A model generated the notes under the pieces. That model saw only the letters and a list, made by a program, of their open reading frames with translations. It did not search any database and was not told where the DNA came from. This document shows, piece by piece, positions 1 through 6,279 of a DNA stretch of 7,598 nt (position 1 is the stretch's first letter; each line of letters opens with the position of its first letter). Origin of the DNA: Methanosarcinales archaeon (GTDB lineage Archaea > Halobacteriota > Methanosarcinia > Methanosarcinales > Methanocomedenaceae); the NCBI GenBank assembly GCA_030666885.1, contig DAOUWY010000086.1, positions 1-7,598 on the forward strand, in the 5' to 3' direction. Position numbers and translations under genes: made by a program.

Positions 1-695
1 AATATGGCCCATGCAACCGCTTCACTATTGAAAGGCCACAGGTCTTCCAGTGAACCCCCTCCCCTGGCAAGGATAATTACATCAACATCCATCCGGTTCA
101 GGCGTTCTATGGAACTGACAATACTTTCGGCTGCCATCTCACCCTGCACAATAGTGGGGGCTACCAGAATGTTCACTGGAAACCGTCTCCTGGTCACATT
201 GATGATATCATGTACAACAGCCCCGGTAGGGGATGTGGCCACACCAATGCATCCAGGGAAACGTGACAATGGCTTCTTATGTTCTGCATCAAACAAGCCC
301 AGGACAGAGAGTTTTTTCTTAAGTATCTCAAGTGCCCTGTGGAGGTCTCCTATACCATCAGGTTTTAACGCAGTTACTACAAGCTGGTAGTTGCCTCTTA
401 CCTCATATACATCAATATCGCCAAGGGCCAGTACCTTCATTCCTGATCCAGGGTCAAATGCCAGGTTTTTGCAATAGTTCCTGAACATCACACAGCTAAG
501 CTGGGCACCCCTGTCTTTCAGTGTGAAATATTTATGCCCTGACCCGTGATTGACAAGGTTGGATATTTCACCTTTTACCCATATCCTGTGAAGCAGGGGA
601 TCCCGGCCTATCACATCCCGGACATAATGGTTGAGTTCCCCAACTGAATATATCACAGTTTCATCAGGTCCGCCTTGGAAATCAAGTAAATTCAC
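1..695 (-). CDS. xseA: Exodeoxyribonuclease VII large subunit, 3' part cut by window edge
   Basis: This is the catalytic subunit of exonuclease VII, which degrades single-stranded DNA from both ends into oligonucleotides together with the small subunit XseB. About 231 residues are visible; the bacterial enzyme has roughly 450, so about half is missing past the left edge. An N-terminal OB-fold-like region covers residues 16-110 (YSVGELNHYVRD, then VKGEISNL and YFTLKDRGAQL). The nuclease domain begins near residue 150 with the family signature GVATSPTGAVVHDI (151-164), followed by ARGGGSLEDLWPFN (210-223). No ATG is available in frame. I chose GTG at 695, but GTG at 656, directly before the conserved IYSVGEL, is an alternative, and neither has a clear Shine-Dalgarno. 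It follows the DUF151 gene by 56 bases on the same strand. XseB is not seen and may lie further left. Family assignment is firm; the start is not. Confidence 0.93.
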   Translation of the reverse strand, partial: MNLLDFQGGPDETVIYSVGELNHYVRDVIGRDPLLHRIWVKGEISNLVNHGSGHKYFTLKDRGAQLSCVMFRNYCKNLAFDPGSGMKVLALGDIDVYEVRGNYQLVVTALKPDGIGDLHRALEILKKKLSVLGLFDAEHKKPLSRFPGCIGVATSPTGAVVHDIINVTRRRFPVNILVAPTIVQGEMAAESIVSSIERLNRMDVDVIILARGGGSLEDLWPFNSEAVAWAI

Positions 696-751
696 ACATG
701 TTATATTGTAATGGTAATGTAAGATACTTTTGTTAGCAGGGTGAAAGTAAT

Positions 752-1201
752 TCAAAGGAATGAGTCAATGGTCACAGAGCCATCCAGTTCATCTTCAGAT
801 ATTAAGGAAGATTCGAATACTGACCTGCGGACCTTAATCGGAACATCCCGCCGCACTGCCAGGCAGATGCAATCACTTGGCCTGGCATCGATGTCTATGG
901 TAGAACCATCATATGACAGGGTAAGCCGGGCATAATATATGCCATCCTGTATCTCATCTATCTGGACACCTGTTATAGTTGCACCCAAACGTTCGATGAT
1001 GGTCATCATCAGGTCGTGGGTCATGGGCCTTTGTGTGACCTCATTGTTCAGGCCGGAGTGAATGGAAACACCTTCAGCCATCCCCACATAGATGGGCATG
1101 ATCTTCTCATCCTCACTTGAAATTATAACTACAGGGGTCGGGCCGTGGACGGTATTTGTCATATAGACACCCTTTACATTTGCCAGGATAAATTCATCCA
1201 T
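752..1201 (-). CDS. Bifunctional nuclease (BFN/DUF151) family protein
   Basis: A 149-residue protein that is essentially one DUF151 domain. Seen in the sequence: an N-terminal strand region (VKGVYMTNTVHGPTPVVIIS), the core IMPIYVGMAEGVSIHSGLN, then RPMTHDLMMTIIERLGA (58-74) and the C-terminal hallmark IDARPSDCICLAVRRDVPI. The family norm at that last site is RPSDAIALA, so two small residues are replaced by Cys here. Some plant and bacterial relatives have been reported to have DNase/RNase activity, but the archaeal single-domain form has no settled role. No UvrB/UvrC-like extension is present. It lies 50 bases after the methyltransferase gene and 56 before xseA on the same strand. Association with an exonuclease makes a nucleic-acid role plausible but is only context. 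ATG at 1201 is chosen because conserved sequence starts immediately after it; upstream there is only a weak GGTAG and a TATA-like box. Confidence 0.88.
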   Translation of the reverse strand: MDEFILANVKGVYMTNTVHGPTPVVIISSEDEKIMPIYVGMAEGVSIHSGLNNEVTQRPMTHDLMMTIIERLGATITGVQIDEIQDGIYYARLTLSYDGSTIDIDARPSDCICLAVRRDVPIKVRRSVFESSLISEDELDGSVTIDSFL

Positions 1202-1220
1202 GCATTATAATCTACCGTAC

Positions 1221-1230
1221 TATGTAAAAA
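1221..1230 (-). promoter_or_regulatory. Possible TATA box for the DUF151 gene
   Basis: On the minus strand this reads TTTTTACATA, close to the archaeal TATA consensus. It is centred about 25 bases before the ATG at 1201, so a transcript from it would be leaderless or nearly so, which agrees with the absence of a good Shine-Dalgarno. It would let the DUF151 gene and xseA be transcribed apart from the preceding methyltransferase gene. AT-rich matches arise by chance in such gaps, so this is tentative. Confidence 0.3.
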
Positions 1231-1251
1231 GGTTTGTTTGGGTGGGAAGAT

Positions 1252-2289
1252 TCACTGGTTCTTGCGAAACATTTCAATGCCTTTAGCTGTATTGCTCAAA
1301 AGCTCCTGTGCCATCCCCTGGGAAGGCCATGAACCCAGTCCGCAGTCGGGTCCGGCGTACTTTATAGTGTCACCGAACATCCTATAGGTATTGGCGAGTC
1401 TTCCGGAAATTACCCCAGGGGTTTCCATGTGGGTAACCACTTCCATGAGCTTGTCTGTTTCTTTCCATACATTGGTATTATACTTCTCGTTAAGCACGGC
1501 AGTCAGGCCGAAAATATCGGTCCTGGCTATGCCTACCCTGAGGAATGTATCAGATTCCAGTAAGTCAGCACGGTCAATGAGTTCCAGGTACGAAGGGCTG
1601 GCAGCGGATTCGACCCCAATTACATTAATAGAAGGGACCTGGCAGACCAGCTTGTAATTAAGTGGAGAATGCAGGTGTATCTCAGTGTCGATACCGTGTT
1701 GGTGGGCACTTTTCCCTGCCACGGTCAGTGCCTTTATTATAGCTTCGTCGTTAAGCATGATCTGGGGGTTTATGCCGATGCTGGGCTCGTCAATGGAAAC
1801 AGTTACCACGTTGACGTCGCCCGAATGCTTAATGGAATTCTTAACGAACCTGTCAATGCTTTTGGCAAAGGTCAGCAGCACATCACTATAGGATGTTCCC
1901 CCGAACTCCTTTAAGTAAAGCTCAACAGGACCGGTAACACATACACGGATGTTAAGGGGTTTGCCGTGCTCCTTTTTGTACTTTGCACCCAGACCTGAAA
2001 GAGCTTCAAGTTCCAGTATCTTTGCCTCTGGTTCTTTTACCAGCAGGGGTGCTTCTGTCAGTTCAGGGTCATTGATTATTCTTAAATATTGCCGGTTCAT
2101 GTCCTGGAACTGGGGATAGGTCGGTACTTCCACACCAGCCGCTATCTTTTGTTCCATTGTATCAGAGATCATCCCAAACAGGCGCTCATCCTCGGCCCTG
2201 GATGTGACCGCCTGTTCTATCCAGTCCCTGGAGATACCCTCAGGAAGTGGATAACTTCCTATATCGTCAAAGATTATTTCCGGATCCAT
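1252..2289 (-). CDS. metE: Core MetE-like (folate-independent) methionine synthase / zinc methyltransferase
   Basis: A 345-residue protein matching only the C-terminal catalytic barrel of cobalamin-independent methionine synthase. Known archaeal and bacterial core enzymes of this kind lack the folate-binding half and take the methyl group from a methyl-corrinoid to make methionine from homocysteine. Seen here: GSYPLP near the N-terminus (11-16), SIDEPSIG (165-172, the family's IDEP motif), a histidine motif IHLHSPL (204-210), GVESAAS (225-231, whose Glu matches the family's zinc ligand), and PDCGLGSWP (314-322, whose Cys316 matches the last ligand). The oddity is that the expected H-x-C ligand pair reads His205-x-His207, with no Cys until 216. 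Conserved sequence begins within ten residues of the ATG, and there is no Shine-Dalgarno. It is first of three co-directional genes. It could instead be a related methyltransferase with another thiol acceptor; fold assignment is strong, substrate less so. Confidence 0.8.
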   Translation of the reverse strand: MDPEIIFDDIGSYPLPEGISRDWIEQAVTSRAEDERLFGMISDTMEQKIAAGVEVPTYPQFQDMNRQYLRIINDPELTEAPLLVKEPEAKILELEALSGLGAKYKKEHGKPLNIRVCVTGPVELYLKEFGGTSYSDVLLTFAKSIDRFVKNSIKHSGDVNVVTVSIDEPSIGINPQIMLNDEAIIKALTVAGKSAHQHGIDTEIHLHSPLNYKLVCQVPSINVIGVESAASPSYLELIDRADLLESDTFLRVGIARTDIFGLTAVLNEKYNTNVWKETDKLMEVVTHMETPGVISGRLANTYRMFGDTIKYAGPDCGLGSWPSQGMAQELLSNTAKGIEMFRKNQ

Positions 2290-2317
2290 GGTTGATACTA
2301 ATGGTTGAACTAAGCAT

Positions 2318-2328
2318 TAATATCTTTT
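2318..2328 (-). promoter_or_regulatory. Possible TATA box upstream of the metE-like gene
   Basis: The minus strand reads AAAAGATATTA, preceded by GGAT, which could serve as a BRE. It lies about 33 bases before the ATG at 2289, so the leader would be only about 8 nt, consistent with no Shine-Dalgarno in front of that gene. Weak consensus; judged by position and composition only. Confidence 0.3.
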
Positions 2329-2353
2329 ATCCTGACAATCAGAGACTTTGTTA

Positions 2354-2391
2354 TTTAGCATGAAAGAACCCAAGGGTACTTTCATGCTAAA
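2354..2391. repeat. Near-perfect 38-bp palindrome (hairpin)
   Basis: Arms TTTAGCATGAAAG (2354-2366) and CTTTCATGCTAAA (2379-2391) are exact 13-base reverse complements. Inside them, after one A/A mismatch, ACCC (2368-2371) pairs with GGGT (2374-2377) around AA. It lies 24 bases past the stop of the PIN remnant and 64 bases before the methyltransferase start. Neither strand has a run of T after it, so it is not a textbook intrinsic terminator. It could be an mRNA 3'-end structure, an operator for a dimeric regulator, or the scar of a small mobile element. Confidence 0.85.
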
Positions 2392-2415
2392 ATAGAGGGT
2401 TCACATATCCAGCAC

Positions 2416-2592
2416 TTAGAACAACCCCTTAAAATGCGAGTTGAAAGTGATGATTTTCCCTGTATTCTCCTGCTGCATTATTGCCATGGTGGTTGCATCA
2501 GTGAAACTGATCCCCTTATCAAAGAGCCTGAAAAACACCTCCCTTACCTGCTGCCTTCCACAGAGATACCCTGTCCCCGGAATAGTATTCAC
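2416..2592 (-). pseudogene. C-terminal remnant of a PIN-domain (VapC-like) toxin gene
   Basis: The minus strand carries an open stretch ending at TAA 2418-2416 whose last ~40 residues look like the end of a VapC-type PIN ribonuclease: VREVFFRLFDKGISFTDATT, then MAIMQQENTGKIITFNSHF. The conserved Asp of the family's FTD motif is present. The later position usually read TFDxxF is TFNSHF here, so an acidic active-site residue is Asn. The N-terminal half, with the first catalytic Asp (typically LDTNVL-like), is absent. Upstream the same frame runs straight into the TAA that ends the FMN-binding-like gene, with only a GTG at 2592 available and no Shine-Dalgarno. No VapB antitoxin is visible. I read this as a truncated, non-functional fragment; a 58-residue expressed peptide cannot be excluded. 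Confidence 0.65.
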
Positions 2593-2598
2593 TGATAA

Positions 2599-3027
2599 TT
2601 AAATCGATGTCAACTTTTCCATTTTTCCTTCGGAATAATACTCGATACTATATGGTTTCAGATTAATAACAACATATTCCGGATCATCCGGGCCTGAAAA
2701 GAAATTCCCGAGCATTGGATTCCAGAATTCATTTTTTGATATTTCATCATCAAGTATCTCAATGTTGGCATCCATTACAACATAAGGCTTATCAACATCT
2801 TCAAGGTCTTTTCCATTCCAGGTTGTAATACAGCCTTTCGGATTATCTTTACTATGTGACACCTTTATAGAGCTTTTATGTGTGGCCATCTTCATCGACA
2901 TGTCCGGAAAACCAACTGTAGCTAAATACCTAACCCTGGGAACAGGATGCGGCTCGCTTTGAACAGTTGCAAACGCCGATATATTTACTCCTCCGATCAC
3001 ATCAAGAATTTTATCTCTTAATTCCAT
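2599..3027 (-). CDS. Pyridoxamine 5'-phosphate oxidase-like FMN-binding split-barrel protein
   Basis: A 142-residue protein resembling the 'general stress protein 26' branch of the pyridoxamine-phosphate-oxidase-like family. These are small cytoplasmic split-barrel proteins that bind FMN or related flavins as dimers; most have no assigned substrate. Seen: AFATVQSEPHPVPRVRYLAT near the N-terminus (barrel strands), MATHKSSIKVSHSKDNP (the family's 'T..S.K...l..NP' pattern), FWNPMLGNFFSGPDDPEYVVI, and a final strand KPYSIEYYS. In archaea such proteins may use F420, which cannot be judged here. ATG at 3027 is preferred over GTG at 3036 because GGAG (3036-3039) overlaps that GTG but sits 8 bases before the ATG. 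By eye it is more AT-rich than alaS, and it adjoins a toxin remnant, so it may be an acquired accessory gene. Its promoter carries a paired direct repeat. Confidence 0.8.
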   Translation of the reverse strand: MELRDKILDVIGGVNISAFATVQSEPHPVPRVRYLATVGFPDMSMKMATHKSSIKVSHSKDNPKGCITTWNGKDLEDVDKPYVVMDANIEILDDEISKNEFWNPMLGNFFSGPDDPEYVVINLKPYSIEYYSEGKMEKLTSI

Positions 3028-3049
3028 TAAAATCACTCCAACTTAACAG

Positions 3050-3097
3050 AAGTGCATACTAATCCTATATACCTTTATCGACTATAGAAAGTGCATA
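3050..3097 (-). promoter_or_regulatory. Promoter of the FMN-binding-like gene with TATA box between two direct repeats
   Basis: On the minus strand a TATA box (GTATATAGG, 3064-3072) preceded by AAAG lies about 40 bases before the ATG at 3027, predicting a start of transcription near 3043. It is bracketed by two exact copies of AAGTGCATA (plus-strand sense, 3050-3058 and 3089-3097), spaced 39 bases start to start. One copy lies between TATA and the predicted start, the other just upstream of the BRE region. This arrangement suits a regulator that blocks or helps TBP/TFB binding. The regulator is unknown. Confidence 0.5.
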
Positions 3098-3099
3098 AT

Positions 3100-3129
3100 C
3101 CCGGAGCCTTATGATAGGGGCTGACCGGG
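3100..3129. other. GC-rich stem-loop between alaS and the FMN-binding-like gene
   Basis: CCCGGAGCC (3100-3108) can pair with GGCT (3119-3122) and CCGGG (3125-3129), leaving a two-base GA bulge and a ten-base loop. It lies 77 or more bases after the alaS stop and immediately upstream of the distal promoter repeat. It could mark the alaS 3' end, but no U-rich tract follows on the minus strand, so a terminator call is not supported. Confidence 0.35.
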
Positions 3130-3205
3130 GGGTTTAGAGCAGCATTATACCATATGCATATTGCATCCAGGTACAATTATTGGATTTCGTGCAGTAATAC
3201 TGGCC

Positions 3206-5971
3206 TTATTTCGCCAGGCTTTCCCTTAACACTTCCATCCCGCGCTCCAGGGCCTCATCGATCTTCCCAGCATCAGGACCCCCGCCCTGTGCCAGCCCTG
3301 GCCTGCCGCCGCCACCGCCGCCCACGACCTTTGACATTTCCCTGACAAGGTCGCCTGAGTTTGCACCATTTTCCAGTGCCTCATCCCCGGCCGCTGCCAC
3401 AATCTTCACCCCGCCCTGGTCGCTGGCCAGCAGCGCCACCACATCGGATTCTTTAGTGAACTCGACCGCCGCTTTTACAAGCTCTTCGATATCGGCACCT
3501 GGCAGGGTACGGGCTATAACCCTGAATCCGGCTATGTTCACCGCATCCGACATCAACGAACCAACTCTTGCCAAGGCCAGTTCTTCCTTAAGCCTGGCAT
3601 TTTCCTTCTTGAACTCCTTCCATTCATTGAAGAACCTGCCAGTGGTCTCAGGCAGGTGCTCAGGTGCCACCTTCAACTCATCGGCGCTCAGGCGCAGCAG
3701 GTCGTCCAGTTCCTGCCAGCGCTTAACTGCCGCCTCGCCTGCCGCATACTCCAGCCGCTCCACACCGTCCTGTATCCGCTCGGTCTTCAGTATCTTAATG
3801 GGACCTATAAGCCCGGTATTGTTAACATGGGTGCCGCCGCACGCCTCTATGTCATCCCCAACCTTGAGCACCCGTATCTGCTTGCCAGGCGGCACGCCGC
3901 CCTGGTACAGCACGAACCCGAACTTCTGCTCAGCTTTAGTCCTGTCCATCCAGGATATCTCCACAGGGATATTGGCCATCACCGTCTCATTGGCTATAAG
4001 TTCGATCTCTTTAAGTTCTTCATTGCTGATGCGTTTGAAATGGGACAGGTCCAGGCGTGCCCGCTCAGCGCTCTTCTGGGCACCAGCCTGCCATATATGG
4101 TTACCCAGCACCTTCTTTGCGGCATCGTTCACAACATGGGTGGCAGTATGGTGGCGCATATGTGCCATCCGTCTTTCTCTATCCACAGCCCCGTTCACTA
4201 TGTCTCCCGGTCCCAGGTCGATCACGTCCTCGAAAACTGTATGAAATATCACGCTCTCCTCTATCCGGACATCAACCACCTGGTAGGTGGAATTCCCTTT
4301 GGTGATAACACCATGGTCATGAGGCTGCCCACCGCCCTCGGGATAGAACTGGGTCCTGTCAAGTATGATATTTCCATCAATAACTGCCACGACCTTTGCC
4401 TGGAATTCAAGCTCATCGGGCTGGTAATAATACGCCCTTTCAGTGTCTGGCAGGTTCTCTATACCGGGAATAATTTGTTCAACCTCTTCCTTATCCTCTG
4501 CTTTACTGTGGCTTTCAGCCACAAGTGAGTAGAATGTGTCGGGCAGGTCTATCCTCAGGCCGATCTCCTCAGCCACATCTGCTGTGATCTCAGGAGATAT
4601 CCCGTGGGTGTCGTACATCTGGATGATCTCATCCAATGGGAATTCCTCACCCTTATCCATATAATGTCGTGCGCTCTTTGCAACCAGGCGCCGCCCACGT
4701 TCCAGGGTATCAGCATACTTGTCTTCCTCCCTGTCAAGTATCTCTACAATTGTTTCGATACGTTCACTGAACTCGGGATATTCGGGCAGTTTGTCTATCT
4801 GCATGTTGACTATGTCAGATAATGGTACATTCATGCCTGCCTCAGCCATAAGCCGAAGGGTCCGGCGCAGTACCAGCCGTGCCAGGTATCCTGCCTTTAC
4901 ATTGGATGGGATGATACCGTCCCCGAACATAAATGCCAGGCACCTGCTGTGGTCCGCGATGGCGTATACCCTTTCCACTGGTTCCATTATAGCCTGTAGT
5001 TCCTCAACCGGAATGCCGATCCCGGCCGCCACTTTCCTGCGCAGTTCCATGAGGTTGGCCTGCCCTGTGATATCCATCAACCCGGCAAGCTGTGCATTTT
5101 GGGCCAGGATATTGGTATATTCGGGGTCGGTAATCCTGTGCTCCACACCTGCAAGGTCCATTAGTTCACTAACTACCTCCGGAAACACAGCATCATAGAT
5201 GGTGGGCGAACCCTTGCTGGCCCATACGAATCTCTCAAGACCGTAACCCGTATCCACAATGTAGTTGTCCATCTTCACATACGGGTCGCCCTTGATCATG
5301 ATATCCCCGCCCTTTTTCTGCTGCAGGTCCATGAACACCAGTGTGGCTACCTCAAGCCCGCTCACCAGCACTTCCACGCAGGGTCCGGCATTACCGCCGC
5401 CTGCCCAGGGTTCTTCCTTATAGGTCACAGCATTAGGGTCAGCGCCCAGGTCATTTAGCAGGGCATCGCAATATTCTACTGTCTCGTTCTTCCAGTAAAC
5501 CTCTTTTTCCGGATTATTAAAAGCATGATGCGCCATCATCTCAAAGTTTGTGAGATGGCGGCCGCTGCGTCCTACTGAATCAAGGTCGGGTAAGCGGATG
5601 CACGGCTGACTGATGGTCAGGGGGTTTGCCGGCGGGGGCACCATTCCGGAGGTGACGAATGGCTGGAAATCAGCAATGCTTGCAATGGTGAGGTAGATAT
5701 CATCCCGCCACCTGGCAATAACAGGGTATCGGTCCACCCTTGTATGGTTGCGCTCCTCAAAGAAGGAGAGGAACTTTTCCCTCATCTGCGAGAGGTCGTA
5801 CTGCTTTGTAAAGACCGGATGGCCTATGAATGAGTACGGGTCGCACGGTGCGTCCCCGCATGTTATTCTGTCCGGGTCCCGTGTCCAGTATGCACTGCCG
5901 CATTTTGAGCAGGTTTTTCTCTCAAAGCCGTTCTCTAAGAAATAATCAAGCTGGTATTCATCCTCTTGCAT
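3206..5971 (-). CDS. alaS: Alanyl-tRNA synthetase, archaeal type
   Basis: Full-length 921-residue class II enzyme that charges tRNA-Ala with alanine in the cytoplasm. In order: an N-terminal zinc module typical of archaeal AlaRS (C21, C24, C38, C43); the class II core with motif 1 around 76-88, motif 2 region GRSGRHLTNFEMMAHHAF (134-151) and motif 3 DTGYGLERF (240-248); and a tRNA-recognition helical region containing YLARLVLRRTLRL (362-374). The editing domain, which removes mischarged Ser and Gly, keeps its metal ligands H608-x3-H612 (in HMRHHTATH) and C711GGTH715. A coiled-coil stretch around 785-803 leads to the C-Ala domain with the usual glycine-rich loop VVGGGGGGRPGLAQGGG (882-898). 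All key motifs are intact. ATG at 5971 has AGGGA (5977-5981) five bases upstream. It is divergent from tbp. Long open frames lie antisense but are shadows of its GC-rich codons. Confidence 0.98.
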   Translation of the reverse strand: MQEDEYQLDYFLENGFERKTCSKCGSAYWTRDPDRITCGDAPCDPYSFIGHPVFTKQYDLSQMREKFLSFFEERNHTRVDRYPVIARWRDDIYLTIASIADFQPFVTSGMVPPPANPLTISQPCIRLPDLDSVGRSGRHLTNFEMMAHHAFNNPEKEVYWKNETVEYCDALLNDLGADPNAVTYKEEPWAGGGNAGPCVEVLVSGLEVATLVFMDLQQKKGGDIMIKGDPYVKMDNYIVDTGYGLERFVWASKGSPTIYDAVFPEVVSELMDLAGVEHRITDPEYTNILAQNAQLAGLMDITGQANLMELRRKVAAGIGIPVEELQAIMEPVERVYAIADHSRCLAFMFGDGIIPSNVKAGYLARLVLRRTLRLMAEAGMNVPLSDIVNMQIDKLPEYPEFSERIETIVEILDREEDKYADTLERGRRLVAKSARHYMDKGEEFPLDEIIQMYDTHGISPEITADVAEEIGLRIDLPDTFYSLVAESHSKAEDKEEVEQIIPGIENLPDTERAYYYQPDELEFQAKVVAVIDGNIILDRTQFYPEGGGQPHDHGVITKGNSTYQVVDVRIEESVIFHTVFEDVIDLGPGDIVNGAVDRERRMAHMRHHTATHVVNDAAKKVLGNHIWQAGAQKSAERARLDLSHFKRISNEELKEIELIANETVMANIPVEISWMDRTKAEQKFGFVLYQGGVPPGKQIRVLKVGDDIEACGGTHVNNTGLIGPIKILKTERIQDGVERLEYAAGEAAVKRWQELDDLLRLSADELKVAPEHLPETTGRFFNEWKEFKKENARLKEELALARVGSLMSDAVNIAGFRVIARTLPGADIEELVKAAVEFTKESDVVALLASDQGGVKIVAAAGDEALENGANSGDLVREMSKVVGGGGGGRPGLAQGGGPDAGKIDEALERGMEVLRESLAK

Positions 5972-6003
5972 AGTATTCCCTGTATTGTTTATGGTGAGTT
6001 TTA

Positions 6004-6258
6004 ATGGTCTTTATGATGAAAAGGTTTACGCAGGAAGACCATATCGGTATGATTAAATTATTGTTTTTATGGCATCTGTATTTTCCCGGGTGGATGGGGG
6101 GGTTGTTCAGGCACCGGGTTGTGATTTTGCGTAGTATGGATGAGCTGGGTTTCTTTGCTTCTTTTTTTGAAGGATATGGGATGATTTCCGCAGGTTTTAT
6201 CGTTTATGCCGCAGTAAATAACTTATTCTTCATAATCCAAACACATTTTATTAATTGA
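6004..6258 (+). CDS. Doubtful small hydrophobic ORF upstream of tbp
   Basis: An 84-codon open frame, not recognised. Points for: GGTGAG (5993-5998), a good Shine-Dalgarno match, lies 5 bases before the ATG, and the translation has two hydrophobic stretches, about residues 17-35 and 49-80, as in a small membrane protein. Points against: no family resemblance, many T-rich codons in an AT-rich gap that would give hydrophobic residues by chance, and the tbp TATA candidates lie inside its 3' end. It ends 21 bases before the tbp ATG. Most likely fortuitous. Confidence 0.22.
   Translation: MVFMMKRFTQEDHIGMIKLLFLWHLYFPGWMGGLFRHRVVILRSMDELGFFASFFEGYGMISAGFIVYAAVNNLFFIIQTHFIN
6215..6254 (+). promoter_or_regulatory. 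Candidate tbp promoter region
   Basis: TAAATAA (6215-6221) would start transcription near 6242 and give a leader of about 38 nt that includes GGGATG. TTTATTAA (6247-6254) would start near 6275 and give an almost leaderless message. The first fits better with a ribosome site, the second with short-leader starts elsewhere in the window. I cannot choose between them. Confidence 0.3.
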
Positions 6259-6279
6259 TACAACATATCGGGATGAAAA

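Larger units (their letters stand above)
5972..6279. other. Divergent control region between alaS and tbp
   Basis: About 308 bases separate the start codons of alaS (leftward) and tbp (rightward). Near alaS it has an AGGGA ribosome site and an 8-bp inverted repeat ATGGTCTT/AAGACCAT (6004-6011 and 6035-6042). Near tbp there are two AT-rich TATA candidates, TAAATAA (6215-6221) and TTTATTAA (6247-6254), and GGGATG (6270-6275) just before the ATG. The middle holds the doubtful small ORF listed separately. I see no tRNA or other structured RNA. Confidence 0.6.

Noticed and set aside
4..390. Plus-strand 128-codon frame at the left edge
   Set aside because: It is antisense to xseA, whose reading frame shows clear exonuclease VII motifs; there is no family resemblance on the plus strand.
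3036..3036. GTG at 3036 as start of the FMN-binding-like gene
   Set aside because: The GGAG ribosome site overlaps this codon but sits at proper spacing for the ATG at 3027.
3300..3330. Run of glycine codons near the alaS 3' end
   Set aside because: The glycine-rich loop is a normal feature of the AlaRS C-terminal domain, not a repeat expansion.
3456..4528. Two long plus-strand open frames (3456-4244 and 3656-4528) across alaS
   Set aside because: They lie antisense to a fully intact alaS with all motifs present, and their translations are low-complexity or unlike any family. They arise from GC-rich codon bias.
6004..6042. 8-bp inverted repeat ATGGTCTT/AAGACCAT upstream of alaS
   Set aside because: Short arms with a 23-base loop are expected by chance in a 300-base gap; noted in the intergenic entry only.
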